Shown here: piece after piece, positions 32,196 through 42,890 of the stretch
How positions within the stretch are numbered: the stretch's first letter is position 1
Layout of the letters: the number at the start of each line of letters is the position of its first letter
DNA from: Rhineura floridana
Lineage: Eukaryota; Chordata; Lepidosauria; Squamata; Rhineuridae
Direction: 5' to 3'
NCBI RefSeq assembly: GCF_030035675.1
Contig: NC_084497.1
Coordinates: forward strand, 28,381,955 to 28,445,954
DNA length: 64,000 nucleotides
Program-made: the position numbers and the translations under genes
The notes under the pieces: generated by a model
Told to the model about the DNA's origin: nothing
What the model saw: only the letters and a program-made list of their open reading frames with translations
Databases searched by the model: none

Positions 32196-32569
32196 TACCA
32201 GTTTGAAAAACAGACATCGAATTCCCATATTATCGCGAGTCAGTTGACAAAAAAACAAGACAAAACCACAAAATGATATGAAGGGTGGTTGTCTGATCTA
32301 ATTTATTTAATTAAGGGGGACTTACAAAGATGAACATATACAGACGCGTATGTGTGTGTTTATATATTACAAGCTTTGGAAGCTACTGTAGTCATCAGAA
32401 CACAGAGAAAGGGTTTGTGCCCCTGCAAGAGTCCAGGTCCCCCTGTAAACACTCAGCAATTAAGGCTTTTCACAATTTAAGGAAAGAATGGATAAGATAT
32501 CAGCCCCCTTCATGTTGATTTCACTCCCATTATTGGGCTAGATGCAGACTAAGTTGGCTTCCACTGAAA

Positions 32570-32762
32570 GGGAGATAGCTCAGCGACACGGCATCTGCTT
32601 TGCACGCAGAAGGTTCCAGGTTCAATCCCCAGTGGCAGCCTCTCTGGGTAGGGCAGGGAATGTCTCCTGTCTGCTAACCGGGAGGGCTGCTGCCAGTCAG
32701 TCTAGACAATATTAAACTAGGTGGACCAATGGTCTGAGTATAAGGCAGCCTTCTATGTTAGT
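32570..32762 (+). mobile_element. tRNA-Ala-like SINE monomer, well preserved
   Basis: Best sense copy: 'gggagatagctcagcgacac', 'catctgctttgcacgcagaa', 'ggttccaggttcaatcccca' (a tRNA-Ala(TGC)-like head), body 'gctgctgccagtcagtctag' and tail 'tctgagtataaggcagcctt'. Confidence 0.82.
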
Positions 32763-32919
32763 AAATCAGTGGGACTTCAGTCATTACTCGCTTGCCCCAC
32801 TGATTCCAAAGTTCAGGTCACTTGGTCTGGAGCCAACCCTTCGCCTCTTTTCCCTCGCCCAAGTCAATCCACTACATTTGCTCCCTTCCCTCTCCCATTC
32901 ATTGAAGTGGTGTTAGCCA

Positions 32920-33175
32920 ACGTAGTGGTCTCCCGATATTGTTGGACTCCAGCTCCCATCAGCCCCAGCCAGCATGCCCACGGTCAGGGATGGTTGGAGT
33001 CCAACTACGTCTAGAGGGCCACTGCTTCCCTAGTCTTGTATTAAAAGGAGAGTTGTGATGGAGGTAGCTCGGGGCAGTAAAGGCAAATTATGGTCTAGTT
33101 CAGGGATGGGGAATCTGTGGCCCTCCAAGTGGTGCTGGACTCCAATTCCCATCAGCCGGCGTGGCCAAGAATTAA
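32920..33175. repeat. MITE-A pair with spacer
   Basis: Unit 1 about 32925-33030, spacer about 33040-33105 ('agttgtgatggaggtagctc' and 'attatggtctagttcagg'), unit 2 from 33106, truncated near 33175. Confidence 0.78.
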
Positions 33176-33504
33176 GATTTGGAATGTACTACGTTGGCTA
33201 CCCTGGAAGAAGCACATGGTCCAACCCTCAAGAGTTACGGCATTCAGGTCTTCCTCATAGCTGTTTGTGAACTCAAGAGCCTGTCGCCCTAGCTGCATTC
33301 TGGCCTGATCAAAGCTGCAAAGGCTATCCAAAGCATCCTGGGACCTGTAGCCCACACTTCTCCTACAGTATGAAAGAGAACGAAGCACAACCCATCCTGA
33401 CAGGCCATCCCATCAGTGAACACCAAGAAGGCCATTTGGTCAATGACAGGTAGTGGTGGTGAATGGATAATCTCATTGGGGGTTGGGTTGCTCTTCTGAG
33501 GAAG

Positions 33505-33660
33505 GACCATAGCTCAGTGGGAGAGCCTTTGCTTTGCAGGCAGAAGGTCCCAGGTCAATCCCTGGCATATCGAGGTAGAGCTGGGAGAGACCCTGATCTA
33601 AAATCCTAGACAGCCACTGAGCTTGATAGGCTATTGGTTTGGCTCAGTGGAAGGGCAACC
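33505..33660 (+). mobile_element. tRNA-Ala-like SINE monomer
   Basis: 'accatagctcagtgggagag', 'tttgctttgcaggcagaagg' and 'gtcaatccctggcatatcga'. Confidence 0.75.
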
Positions 33661-33799
33661 TCCTGTCATCCTCCCTGAAGGCTTTCCCACCTGCTTAACA
33701 GGGTAGCCAAAGGCCCCAGCCACAAGTGACCCACTTCACTCACTTCTGAGAAGTTCAAAGAGAAACAAGCATGTCTTATGTGACAGTCTTAGACTGGAT

Positions 33800-33925
33800 T
33801 AACCACATTGCAGAAGAAGCCAACATGGTGGTCCCCAGATGTCAATGGTCAGGGACGATGGGAGTTGTAGTCCCAACAATATCTGGTGGGGCACCATGTT
33901 GGCTATCCCTGGAGGGACGTGTAGA
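33800..33925. repeat. MITE-A, short copy
   Basis: 'ggtccccagatgtcaatggt' then 'gatgggagttgtagtccc' and 'aacaatatctggtgggg'; the central part is deleted. Confidence 0.6.
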
Positions 33926-35037
33926 GGGGTGTAGAAAATCTCTGGCTAGAATTTTGCCTACCGTCCAAAGGGGAGAGTCACCTCCATCATTTTGCTCAAC
34001 TGTTGCTTCTAGACTAGCCCCGCCCACTACCAGCGCATGTGGCCCCTGAAATGTTGCTCACAAGAGAATGTGGCCCTTGGGCTGAAAAAAATAAACAAAT
34101 AAAGGCTCTCCAACCCTTCTCTAGAAGAACCTCTCAGATGCTGGTCTCATGTGCAGGGGCAATTCATGCAAGAGAGAAGGCCTTGGAGAACGTTTTGGGC
34201 AATCGAAGCACACTTTTGGACCAAAGGCAGCTTTCAACATCTGTGCTATTGAAGTGGGAAACAGAAGGAAGGTTTTAGGAGCAGGCCCATCCGAAAGACA
34301 TAAACTGGTTTGAAGCCTCTCGCCAGGGAATTCTCCATCAGAAACCTCTCGCTCTCCCTGAGAGAATTACAATTCCCTGGGGAAAGAGATTGAGTGTTGA
34401 ACCAGTTTAACTCTGGCAAGGTAGATTGGCTAAGCATTGGAGAATTCCGTGCTTCATCGCTCCACAACTGACGGGTTGGGTTTTTGTTTTGTTTTTAAAA
34501 AAACACCTCTTTTTGAGAAGCAATTTAGCAACGCAAAACTCCTAGAACACGCAAACGGGGGACAGAGTAGGCCTCAAACATGGATGGGGACCTCTTTTGT
34601 CAAATGAGTTTGGCCCAGTTTGGCTCCCCGCAGCAGAGCCCTTGGTTCCCAACGGTAGAATTGGGGCTACAGTAGTCCTCGTGGAGAAGTTGTGTTCCAA
34701 CAGCAACCGAGAACCCGTCTTCATTCTCTGTTTAAGTGCCAGCTGGACCCTGACGAGGAAAGGTCCCACATCGCCAGTCCCCATAGTTTCCCACTCCCCA
34801 ATATATTATCACTGTGTGCAATTTCATCAGTTCACTAGCCCCCTCCCAGGCCGTCCTTCTCTCCGTGGTTGCCATTCTGCTATGGCGTCGCATTGGCGCC
34901 CCCCCCACCTCGGTCAAGTTTCGGCTTCAGCTTGGCCCCCTCCCCACAACAATGTTGCTAAGAGCAAAGCACAATGGGTGTCGGAGAGAGAGAAAAAGAC
35001 TTGGCACGGCCTCGGCTGAAAGGACAGTCCCCAGAGG
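33926..35037 (-). other. NBL1: 3' flank and 3' UTR of NBL1
   Basis: Downstream of the NBL1 stop on the minus strand. Repeat-poor from about 34250 to 35037, consistent with a 3' UTR, but no AATAAA or ATTAAA was found on the minus strand in that stretch, so the transcript end is unknown. Confidence 0.45.
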
Positions 35038-35286
35038 TCAGTCCTTGGCTTCCTCTTCCTGGTGGTGGTGGTGGCGGCTGGAGACCTCTTCTCCTACATG
35101 GTGTCCATATGGGTGAGGGTTGGGCCGCTCGGCCGGCAGGTTGTCGTTGGCGTTCACGTAGACGTTGAAGAGCGCCCCCTCTTGGCTCTGCTCCTTCCCG
35201 CAGGCTTGGCAACTGCAGTGGAGGATCTTCTCCACGAGTTTGTCCACTCTGGGAATGTCGTCGTTGCTGGGGCAGTCCAGCGTCAC
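35038..35286 (-). CDS. NBL1: NBL1, last coding exon
   Basis: After the acceptor 'ggctcctcccag' (minus strand), the exon encodes [40 protein letters not shown], and a low-complexity tail ending [12 protein letters not shown] and [14 protein letters not shown] completes the cystine-knot domain of DAN-family BMP antagonists. The tail is His-rich and acidic, as in human NBL1 (HPHP repeats then an acidic end), but otherwise divergent. Phase 0 at its start. With the other two exons the product is 175 residues (human about 181). Confidence 0.95.
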   Translation of the reverse strand: MTLDCPSNDDIPRVDKLVEKILHCSCQACGKEQSQEGALFNVYVNANDNLPAERPNPHPYGHHVGEEVSSRHHHHQEEEAKD

Positions 35287-35344
35287 CTGGGAGGAGCCGA
35301 GGAGAGCAGAGAACATAGGAAGCCTCTTTGACACACCGTGTAGC

Positions 35345-35800
35345 CCTCTGCTAAGACCGTGAGAGGAGCCCTGCCGCTGGACGAGGCCAATGGGCCCTCG
35401 AGTCCGGCATCCTGATCTCACAGTGGCCCACTAGATGCCCCCATGGGAAGCCCAGTAGCGGGACCAGAGGGCAACAGTGGTCTCCTTACTTGCATATCCC
35501 AACAACTGGTATTCAGTGGAGGAAGAACATTGGCATTGTGGCTAGTGGATGGCCTTACCCTCCATGGCTTTGTTTACTCCCCTTTTATAGGCATCCACGT
35601 GGCTGGGCATCACTCCATCTCGTGGGGTCGGGGTCTATCTTTTAGCCATGTGCTGCTGTGTATACCTAAGAAGGTCCCTGCAGCTGGATCACACCAATGG
35701 GGGCCCACCTAGTCCAGCATCTTGTTCTCACAGTGGCCCACCAGATGCTCCAATGGGAACCCTCCCAAGCAGCAAATCTCCCCACTTGTGATTCCCATTC
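35345..35800 (-). mobile_element. Two CR1 type 1 3' ends in tandem
   Basis: Copy one about 35345-35665 ('cctgatctcacagtggccca', 'ttgtggctagtggatggcct') and copy two about 35666-35800 ('cttgttctcacagtggccca'), both antisense, between NBL1 exons. Confidence 0.7.
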
Positions 35801-35975
35801 TATCCTCACTTTACCCCCACTCTACCCCCCCACTCTTGGGGTGGGGATTACAGGTGTTGAGCGAACAGCCCTTCCTGGGCTATTACACCCACACCCACAT
35901 GGGGGCACGTTCCCCATTTTCTCTCCCTTTCTTCCCCATGGTATAGAACCCGCTTAGACAAGCAGAGCCACTTAC

Positions 35976-36087
35976 AACTTCCCACATGGAGAGGGCTGGC
36001 ATGCAGGAATCGCAGTGCACCAAGGACTCGGTGGATTGTGGGAAGGTGTTGGGGACGCTGTAGCTGAAACATTGCCCCAAGCATGCT
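35976..36087 (-). CDS. NBL1: NBL1, middle coding exon
   Basis: 112 bp. The acceptor 'gtccacag' completes the split Arg codon; the donor is GAAGTT then 'gtaagt' (35975-35970), phase 0. It encodes [20 protein letters not shown] then [17 protein letters not shown], nearly identical to human NBL1 ([20 protein letters not shown]...CDSCMPAQSMWE). These residues form the core of the cystine knot; [12 protein letters not shown] is the family signature. Confidence 0.96.
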
Positions 36088-36202
36088 CTGTGGACAAAAA
36101 AAAATGAAGACTGATTCTGTTAGGAGGGTTACAGAAGACAGGTGAGGCAAGGGGGGAACCCAGAGGCAGGGCAGGGGGCAGGCGAGCCAAACCTACCTAG
36201 TC

Positions 36203-36640
36203 AATTTAGACTGTCACTTGCCTTTATTGCCCCTCCATTCCAACTCTGCCATCTTTTAATGCCAGGGTGGGGAACCTGTGGCCCTCTAAATGTTGTTTGA
36301 CCACAACTCATCCCTGATATTTAGCAATGCTGGGTGGGGTGATGGGAATTGGAATCCTAAAACGATCTGGAGGGCTACAGTTTCCCCATCCCTGAACTAG
36401 ACCATCACTTGCCTTCACTTCCCCTACCTACCTCCAGCAGAATTCCTACCCTCACTTGCCGTTACTCCCCTATCTACCTCCATCACAACGCTGCCTACTT
36501 TTTAACACAACATCTGTGGCTCTCCAGATGCTGCTGGACTACAGTTCCCATCATCCCTCACCATTGGCCATGCTGGCTGAGGCCGATTGGAGTTTGACCC
36601 CAGTAAGAGCTTAGGGTTGCAGGTTCCACATCCCTATTGT
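36203..36640. repeat. MITE-A pair with two spacers
   Basis: Spacer (36203-36265), unit (36266-36395), second spacer with an internal duplication (36398-36510: 'cctacctacctcca' and 'cctatctacctcca'), unit (36510-36635). Same orientation as 19919-20666. Confidence 0.78.
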
Positions 36641-36731
36641 AAAAGGGCATTATTTTCTTGGGTTCTCAGTATTTAAGCATTTACTTGTGATAGGCTAACG
36701 GGGGTGGGGAATCTAGAAATTAACTTTCAAA

Positions 36732-36810
36732 GTTGTGCTGGCTGGGGCGTATGGGAGTCATAGTCCAAAACAGCTGGAGGGCACCTGGGTCAAGGAAGGC
36801 TGTTAAAGGA
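36732..36810. repeat. MITE-A half element
   Basis: Right half only: 'tgctggctggggcgtatggg' to 'acagctggagggcacc'. Confidence 0.55.
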
Positions 36811-36856
36811 GATCCAGAGGTTTGTACGCACGAGCTAGGGATTCCTGAATGAGTAC

Positions 36857-37051
36857 CTGTTCTGGATGGACTTGGACTCACACCCATTGTGGCCAACGAT
36901 CTGAGTGATGTTCTTTGCCTCACACCAGGCGCTCTTGTCCGGGAAGAGGGCCAGCTTGTTAATGGGAGGCGGAGCAGCCAGGATTAGGGCCGGAAAGAGG
37001 GCTGCCACCAGGACCTTCAGCATCGTGGCCTGTCCCAATGAAATCCTAGAA
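36857..37051 (-). CDS. NBL1: NBL1, first coding exon
   Basis: Coding part 37023-36857, with 28 nt of 5' UTR after the acceptor 'gaacccccag'. NBL1 (DAN) is a secreted BMP/GDF antagonist. It encodes [16 protein letters not shown] (signal peptide), then [43 protein letters not shown] is an N-glycosylation site; Cys residues start the cystine knot. The ATG at 37023 has A at -3; the in-frame upstream codons contain no ATG before the splice site, and human NBL1 starts at the same point (MLRVLVGA). The donor is CAGAACAG then 'gtactc'. Upstream 5' UTR exons are not resolved. MICOS10 lies further upstream on the same strand, as in mammals. Confidence 0.96.
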
Positions 37052-37354
37052 CTGGGGGTTCAAGAAGGAGAAGAAGGGTCAGAACATCGGAACAGGAAAC
37101 TCCCCTCCAAGATATGCTTCCTTTGGAGAACCCTTTCCTGCCTCTCAATTCACCACTTAAACCAGCCTTGTAATTAAGCACTCGCCTGGCAGTCATCACA
37201 GGCGACTGGGAATCGCTTGCAGGCAAGTGCATTTCATTCCATGCAGGTGAGTGAATTGGGATGGAGGAGGGGTGGAGTGCTCCCTCCCTCGCCTGTGCCC
37301 AGGACAGAAAGGAAGCAGGCTCTTAGTGGAAGGAAGACCCCCCCTCCTTTGCCA

Positions 37355-37690
37355 TGCATATATAGCTTTCTGCTCTGCATGCAAGTGAATCCAGATTCAA
37401 TCTCTAGTGGCATCTCCAGGAACGACTGGGAACGTCCCCCACCGGGAACCTTGGAGTGCTGCTGCCAGTCAGCGTAGGCAATACTGAAATAAATGTATTC
37501 ATTTATTTATGATTTGATTTCTATCCCGCCCTTCCTCCCAGCAGGAGCCTAGGGCGGCAAATGAAAGCTCTAAAACGCTTTAAAACATCATAAAAACAGA
37601 CTTTAAAATACTTTAAAAACTTTTTTTTAAAAAAAAAAGTTTCAAAAGATGGACCAATAGTGCGACTCGCCATAAAGCAGCATCTTGCTT
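37355..37690 (+). mobile_element. tRNA-Ala-like SINE interrupted by an L2 tail
   Basis: Sense SINE 37355-37488 ('gattcaatctctagtggcat', 'ctgctgccagtcagcgtagg'), then an antisense L2 end at about 37490-37646 ('tatcccgcccttcctcccag'), then the SINE tail resumes ('gatggaccaatagtgcgact', 'ataaagcagcatctt'). Confidence 0.78.
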
Positions 37691-37979
37691 TCCTAATAAA
37701 ATAACAGATTTCAGAGTGTGGCCAGCAGGTGGCACTCGAGGGCAAGAGGATCTGAGGTTCTTGTGGGAAGAAAGCTGTTCTTGTCACCCTAAGGTTGCCA
37801 ACTGACTGGAGAAAAATCATCCTGGACTCCTCTTGTACCGTTAGCAGCAGCATAATCTGCAGACATAGGTCCATGAAGCTTTATTCACGGCATGGAGAGA
37901 ACACAAGAACTTAAGAAACCACCTGGTATTGAGGCAGTTATACTGAGTTAAACTACTTTATACTTGGGGCACCCATAAG
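37691..37979. other. Intergenic DNA upstream of NBL1 coding exons
   Basis: No recognised gene or repeat. Confidence 0.4.
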
Positions 37980-38450
37980 CAGAATGGTCAAAGCTGAGAC
38001 ACCAGACTAAGATGCATCCAGACTCAGAGGAAGGCAATGGTAAACCACCTCTGAATACCTCTTACCACGAAACCCCTATAAACAGAGTATCCAAAATGCA
38101 ACATGAGATAGTGCTGGAAGATGGCACCTCAGGTCAGATGGGACTCAGCAAGCTATTGGGGAAGAACAATGGACAAGTACAAGTAGAGCTGTGACTAATG
38201 ACGCCACTGGGTCAAAGCCGAAAGGAAGCCCAGAGTCTGATGTGCACAGATGTGAAAGGAGAATCCAGAGATGATTTGAAACGAATGCTGATGAAAGTTA
38301 AAGAGGAAAGCACAAAAGCAGGACTACAGCTGAACATCAAGAAGACTGAAGTAATGACAACAGAAGGTCTATGTAACTTTAAAGATGACAACGAGGACGT
38401 GGAACTTGTCAAGGGTTATCAATATTTCGGCACAGTCCTTAATCAATGAT
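37980..38450 (+). mobile_element. RTE-BovB LINE fragment
   Basis: 38240-38449 encodes DDLKRMLMKVKEESTKAGLQ, LNIKKTEVMTTEG and VELVKGYQYFGTVLN, the BovB reverse-transcriptase thumb region. 38005-38115 carries 'cagaggaaggcaatggtaaa' and 'ctctgaatacctcttacca', related to the BovB-type SINE tails. Joined pieces; 5'-truncated. Confidence 0.8.
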
Positions 38451-39249
38451 GATGAACTTAGGTTCATTCATTTCAATGGGTCTAGTCTGAGTTGAATACC
38501 ACAGCATATGGATGGTCTGGCTCTGCCTGATTCTGTATGTTCATGCTTTTATAAATGTATGCCTTTTCTTAGTTACAAAGGTGTGTGGGTTTGGTTTTGT
38601 TTTTAAAGAAGGACTTGTACATCTTTTAACCTGCCCCTCCGCATAGAAAAACTCATGCCCTTTTCCTTTTCCTTTTTTTAAAAAACCTGCAACCTTTTGC
38701 ATCAAAATGCCAAACTGGGATTCCCTGCAAGGGCCTGTCCTAAAAGGATTTCATATGCAGCCTTGGCACAGACAGATTGAGGCAGAAAACCGGTCTCATC
38801 TCTCTAGACAACAAGATCAAACTGGGTGTACCAATCTGGCGTGTTTCAACACAACCTCTTGCCCAACTGCACTCATGCAGCTGCCAAGATGTAAAATCTA
38901 CCAGCAGGCCTCCATTGTAGCCATCCAAAACTTTTGCTGCATCTTGTCATAAAAATCTCCCCTCCGTTGAACGAGCTGAGACCCGCAGAGACTAATGAAG
39001 CAAGCAGGCTTGAAGCTCGCAGAGGAAAGGAGTGTCCAAAAAGCGACAGCTCCTACGCTCAGGATTGTTGTTGATGCAAACGTTGCCAGGCGGGCCCAAC
39101 GAAATGGTTCTGCTGGCCTTCGCAGAGCTAGCCCAACTGGTCGAGCTAGCGAGCCAGCTTCAGACGTTGTAGTAAGCACCGACTCAAGACAGACCAGCCA
39201 CGTAAATGATGGAGGATCTGGAACTACTGTTTCATTTCCCTCATTTGCA
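38451..39249. other. Intergenic DNA; one MITE-B end
   Basis: 38455-38505 ('catttcaatgggtctagtct') is one MITE-B arm. The rest shows no gene or recognised repeat. Confidence 0.45.
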
Positions 39250-39335
39250 CAGAACGCTTTGGGTTGCCACCCTGGGGTCCTTTTCGAAGGAAGGGTAGGA
39301 TTTAAATCTAATAAATAAGTAAATAAATAATAAAC
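39250..39335 (+). mobile_element. L2-type LINE tail
   Basis: 'gttgccaccctggggtcctt' to 'ttaaatctaataaataagta': 3' terminus with an AATA-rich tail. Confidence 0.6.
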
Positions 39336-39550
39336 ACTTTATATGTAGTAGCTGGAGTGTTGGACTAGGACCTGGGAGACCAGGGTTCGAATCCCCACAC
39401 AGCCCTGAAGCTCCCTGGGTGACCTCGGGCCAGTCACTGCCTCTCAGCCTCAGAGGAAGGCAATGGTGAACCCCCTCTGAATACCGCTTACCGTGAAAAC
39501 CCTAATCATGGGGTCGCCATAAGTCGGGATCGACTTGAAGGCAGTCCATT
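39336..39550 (+). mobile_element. tRNA-like SINE with BovB-type tail
   Basis: Head 'tggactaggacctgggagac' with a clean box B ('gggttcgaatcccc'), body 'gtgacctcgggccagtcact', then tail 'gaataccgcttaccgtgaaa' and 'gtcgccataagtcgggatcg'. The head is shared with SINEs at 15670-15880, 41310-41510 and 63715-63850, which have L2-like tails instead. Confidence 0.82.
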
Positions 39551-39569
39551 TCATTTTTTTTATGCCACC

Positions 39570-39708
39570 CTTTCCCAGTGTTTGGGTCCCCAGAGGTTGT
39601 TGGACTACAACTCCCATCAGCCCTAGCCAGCATGGCCAATGGTCAGGAATGGTGAGAAATGTAGTCCAACAACATCTGGAGACCCAAAATTTGGGAAAGG
39701 CTGCTTCT
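39570..39708. repeat. MITE-A, well preserved
   Basis: 'ccctttcccagtgtttgggt' and 'ttgttggactacaactccca' pair with 'tgtagtccaacaacatctgg' and 'aaatttgggaaaggctg'. No clear TSD. Confidence 0.82.
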
Positions 39709-41309
39709 TTTAACATGCCTGCACGTATTTTATTTTGTTCAACATCCCAAGTGTCATGAATAAACCTCTTTGCCAAGCTTGAACTGGATCCCTATGGGAA
39801 AAGAACTCGAGAAAGTGGGCCCTGTTAATGTTTCCTAGGACTTGCCCCCCCTGCAAAAAATACCCCTCTCCTTTTTTTAAAAAAACTAGGTGACCTGACC
39901 AGACATGCCACTTGTTTTTGTTTTCATTGCATTGATGAAAACGCTCTCTGTGGATTGTTGTTAGAGCTGAGAGGAGGGAGTGACACTGTCTGTCAGGACC
40001 AGGACAGGATTTGAACTCAGATCTTCATGCTGCTGGGCTCCAAACAAACATTGGAGTTGCAAACACAGTGGGAAAAGTAGGTGCTGGTTCTTATCCTTGC
40101 AACCTACGCCCTCCATCGTCTTGCTGTGGGAGAGAGGAAAAGAATGGTCTATCTTGTTCCTAGTACTGAAGAAGAGTTGTCAGACATCCTAATTCATGAT
40201 CCCCATCCATAATTGCTAGGTTTCGCCTATGATGTCAAGCGTGGTGAAGGTTTGAAATTGTTGTCATAAATCAAAAGCAATGGACCTTGCCAAGAATTCC
40301 ATAAGGACTCGACTACATTGTCACTGCAAAAGAAATTACAGAGGGAACTTTTGGATCGTGGCCACTGATATTTTATTAGAGATCAACAGTGCCCATTGAC
40401 TGTTGTCCAACACTTCCCTTAACGGGACAGTTCAGTTTAGCTCAGAGATAAAGGGAACTATAAAACACTTTCAAAGCAGAAAGTGAAAAGGCTGAGAATT
40501 AAAATTGGTCCCTTTTAACCAAATGACACCCCACCACAAGACACTTGTTGAAAATCAGGGCTCTCTGTGGCATTCCAATGACCTCTCTATTGCTTCCAAA
40601 TTCTGGGCTTAATAAAACGCAAATGTGTTCAGTCCGGCCGTCACAAACTTTGCAAATGATCCACGATCATGCTTCCTTGTACAGGCTTGAGGTGTTTCAG
40701 TCTTTTGTTGCTGCTTAAACAAGAGTCCTGTGAAACTCTAAACGTTGCACATCCTTCCATCACCTCCTTAAACTGGCTCATTAAAAAAAGTTGTATATAG
40801 CTTTGCATTGTCAGGCATTTGTGGCGGACACAATCAACACTGTGTAATGAATCTACATGCATCATTTATGTAAACAGCAACTCCTGTCATCAGTTCTGGC
40901 ACTGAAAAGTTGCATGCACACACACACACACACACACACACAAGCATAAAGCAATCCTAAATTCAGCTATTCTGTCACACTAAACAAACACCACAGCATC
41001 GTAATTCCCCCAAACCTACAAACCCTGGGCAAGAATTTTGCTGAACCGCTAAGTGTCACTTCCAAATCAATACATTTAGGATCCAAATGTTCTCAAAAGT
41101 AGCACCTCATTAAATCTTGGGACAGTTCTTTATTTTTATTCTACGTCTCTGGCTCCCACACATCACTTTCCAAAATCCCATTCTTAATATCCCTGGACCA
41201 ATACGGACAATCTGTCTGCCTGGGACAAAATTCTGTCCTACACACATGCACGGATAGTTTTGCATGCTCCTTGCTCAAGGCATGTTCAGCAGGACCCATT
41301 ATAATAATA
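39709..41309. other. Intergenic or NBL1 5' intronic DNA
   Basis: A (CA)n run lies at 40917-40942. The rest shows no recognised repeat or coding region. It may include NBL1 upstream sequence, but nothing identifies an exon. Confidence 0.45.
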
Positions 41310-41510
41310 ACCATCATCTTCATTACATTTCTATCCCATGTTTCCTGCAAGGAGCTCAAGGTGGCGTACAGACTCCCGATTTTATCCTCACACAACAACC
41401 CTGTGAGGCAGTGACTGATCGAAGGCCACCCAGTGAGCTTTATGGCCGAGTAGTTATTTGAACCCGGGTCCCAGTCTGACATTATAACCACTACACCACC
41501 ACATTAAGCT
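41310..41510 (-). mobile_element. tRNA-like SINE with L2-type tail
   Basis: Antisense: tail 'acatttctatcccatgtttc', body 'caaccctgtgaggcagtgac' and 'aaggccacccagtgagct', head 'ttgaacccgggtcccagtct' and 'cattataaccactacaccac'. Confidence 0.78.
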
Positions 41511-41999
41511 AGAACAGTCAGGGCATGCAAAGTGATGGTCATCTTCTCGGACGCTAAGTGAGAATGGCCAAATTGGTGTGGTTGGGGGGTTCGCCAGCAT
41601 TGTATGACTCCCAACAAATGTCTCCCTGCATCATCCTTGGCACTGACCCACGGAGAGTGAGATGTGGGGGGGTGGAATCTGCATTTTGTCCTAGCTTTGT
41701 ACCCCTATAAGGGTTTATACCATCTAAAGAGCTGAGTGGCACTTGATGCCGGCCTTTTTTAGTTTAGTAGGATGATGGCTTAAAAAGTCATGCCCTTGAT
41801 AAAGAGTATTTCTACAGTTGTGGATGGCACAGAGAGAAAGCTTCTGCCCTGGTAATACAAAAGCCGCCACCACCCTCAGGTGAAATTGACAGGGGGTAGG
41901 TTTGGGACACACGAGAGAAAATCCTTGTTCACGCTACATGGCATAAACTGCACGATTAATTAGGCAGAATTAGTTCTCACAAGATGGGCTGATGCCTAC
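41511..41999. other. No feature seen
   Basis: No recognised repeat or gene. Confidence 0.4.
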
Positions 42000-42263
42000 T
42001 AAGGACGAGGCTGGCTTTAAAGTGGGGTTAGACAAATTCGCAGAGGAAGGAGATGTCTGTCAGTGGCTATTAGCCATAAACATTAAATGGAACCTCCACA
42101 TTCAGAAGCAGTAGGCCTCTGAATACCAAATGCTGGGCTTGCTTGCATACCCTGCTTGTGGGCCTTCCAGAGGCTTCTGTGGAACCACTATGGGATCGGG
42201 AGGTGGCCATCTGGCCACTAGCTGGATATTTGGCCTGATCCAGCAGGAATTTTCCTATGTTAA
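42000..42263 (+). mobile_element. CR1 type 1, 3' end
   Basis: Sense: 'aagtggggttagacaaattc' (ORF2 end), 'tggctattagccataaacat' and 'ggcctgatccagcaggaa' to the tail 'tttcctatgtt'. Confidence 0.8.
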
Positions 42264-42890
42264 AGACCATACGAAGATCCCTGTTGGATGAGGCCAAAAG
42301 GGGCCCATCTAGTCCAGCCTCCTGTTCTCCCAGTGGCCATCCAGTTGCTCCAAAGGGAAGCCCTCAAGCAGGATCTGAGCGCAACAGCAACTGTCCCTTC
42401 CTGCGGTTTCCAGCAAGTGGTCTTCAGAAGCATCCTGCCTCCGACAGTGGAGGGAGAACATAGCCATTGTGGCTAGTAGCCATTGATAGCCTTATCTTGG
42501 AGTGAATTTGTCGAAGCCTCTTTTCATTCACCATCCAAGTTGGTGGCATCGTTGCTGCTTGTGGAAACGGATTCCATCCTTTCACCGTGTGGATGTGTAA
42601 CGGCCTTTTCTCGCTCTGTCCTGAATCTTCCAAAACATTCAGCTTGATTGGATGTCCATGAGTTCTAGCGCTATGAGAGAGGGAGAAAAACATCTCTCTA
42701 TTCGCTTCCTCCACGCCATGCATCATTTTAAACACCTGTCATGTCACCTCTGACCTGCCTTTACTCTAAACTCAAAAGCCCCAAATGCTGCAACCTTCCT
42801 TCCTAGGGGAGCCGCACCATCCCCTTGATCATTCTGGTTGCCCTTTTCTGAACTTTTTCCAACTCTATAACATCCCTTTTTGACATGTTT
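42264..42890 (-). mobile_element. CR1 type 1, 3' ORF2 and UTR
   Basis: Antisense copy meeting the previous one tail to tail at about 42263. The minus strand encodes MFKMMHGVEEANREMFFSLS, ARTHGHPIKLN and related residues, with several frame changes. It reaches 'tccaactctataacatccct' near 42875. Confidence 0.82.

Noticed and set aside
32572-32645. tRNA-Ala-like sequence as a functional tRNA gene
   Set aside because: It continues into the SINE body and tail shared with about fifteen other copies; stems are imperfect.
37024-37038. NBL1 start five codons upstream of 37023
   Set aside because: The upstream codon is TTG, not ATG; human NBL1 starts at the equivalent of 37023, which has A at -3.
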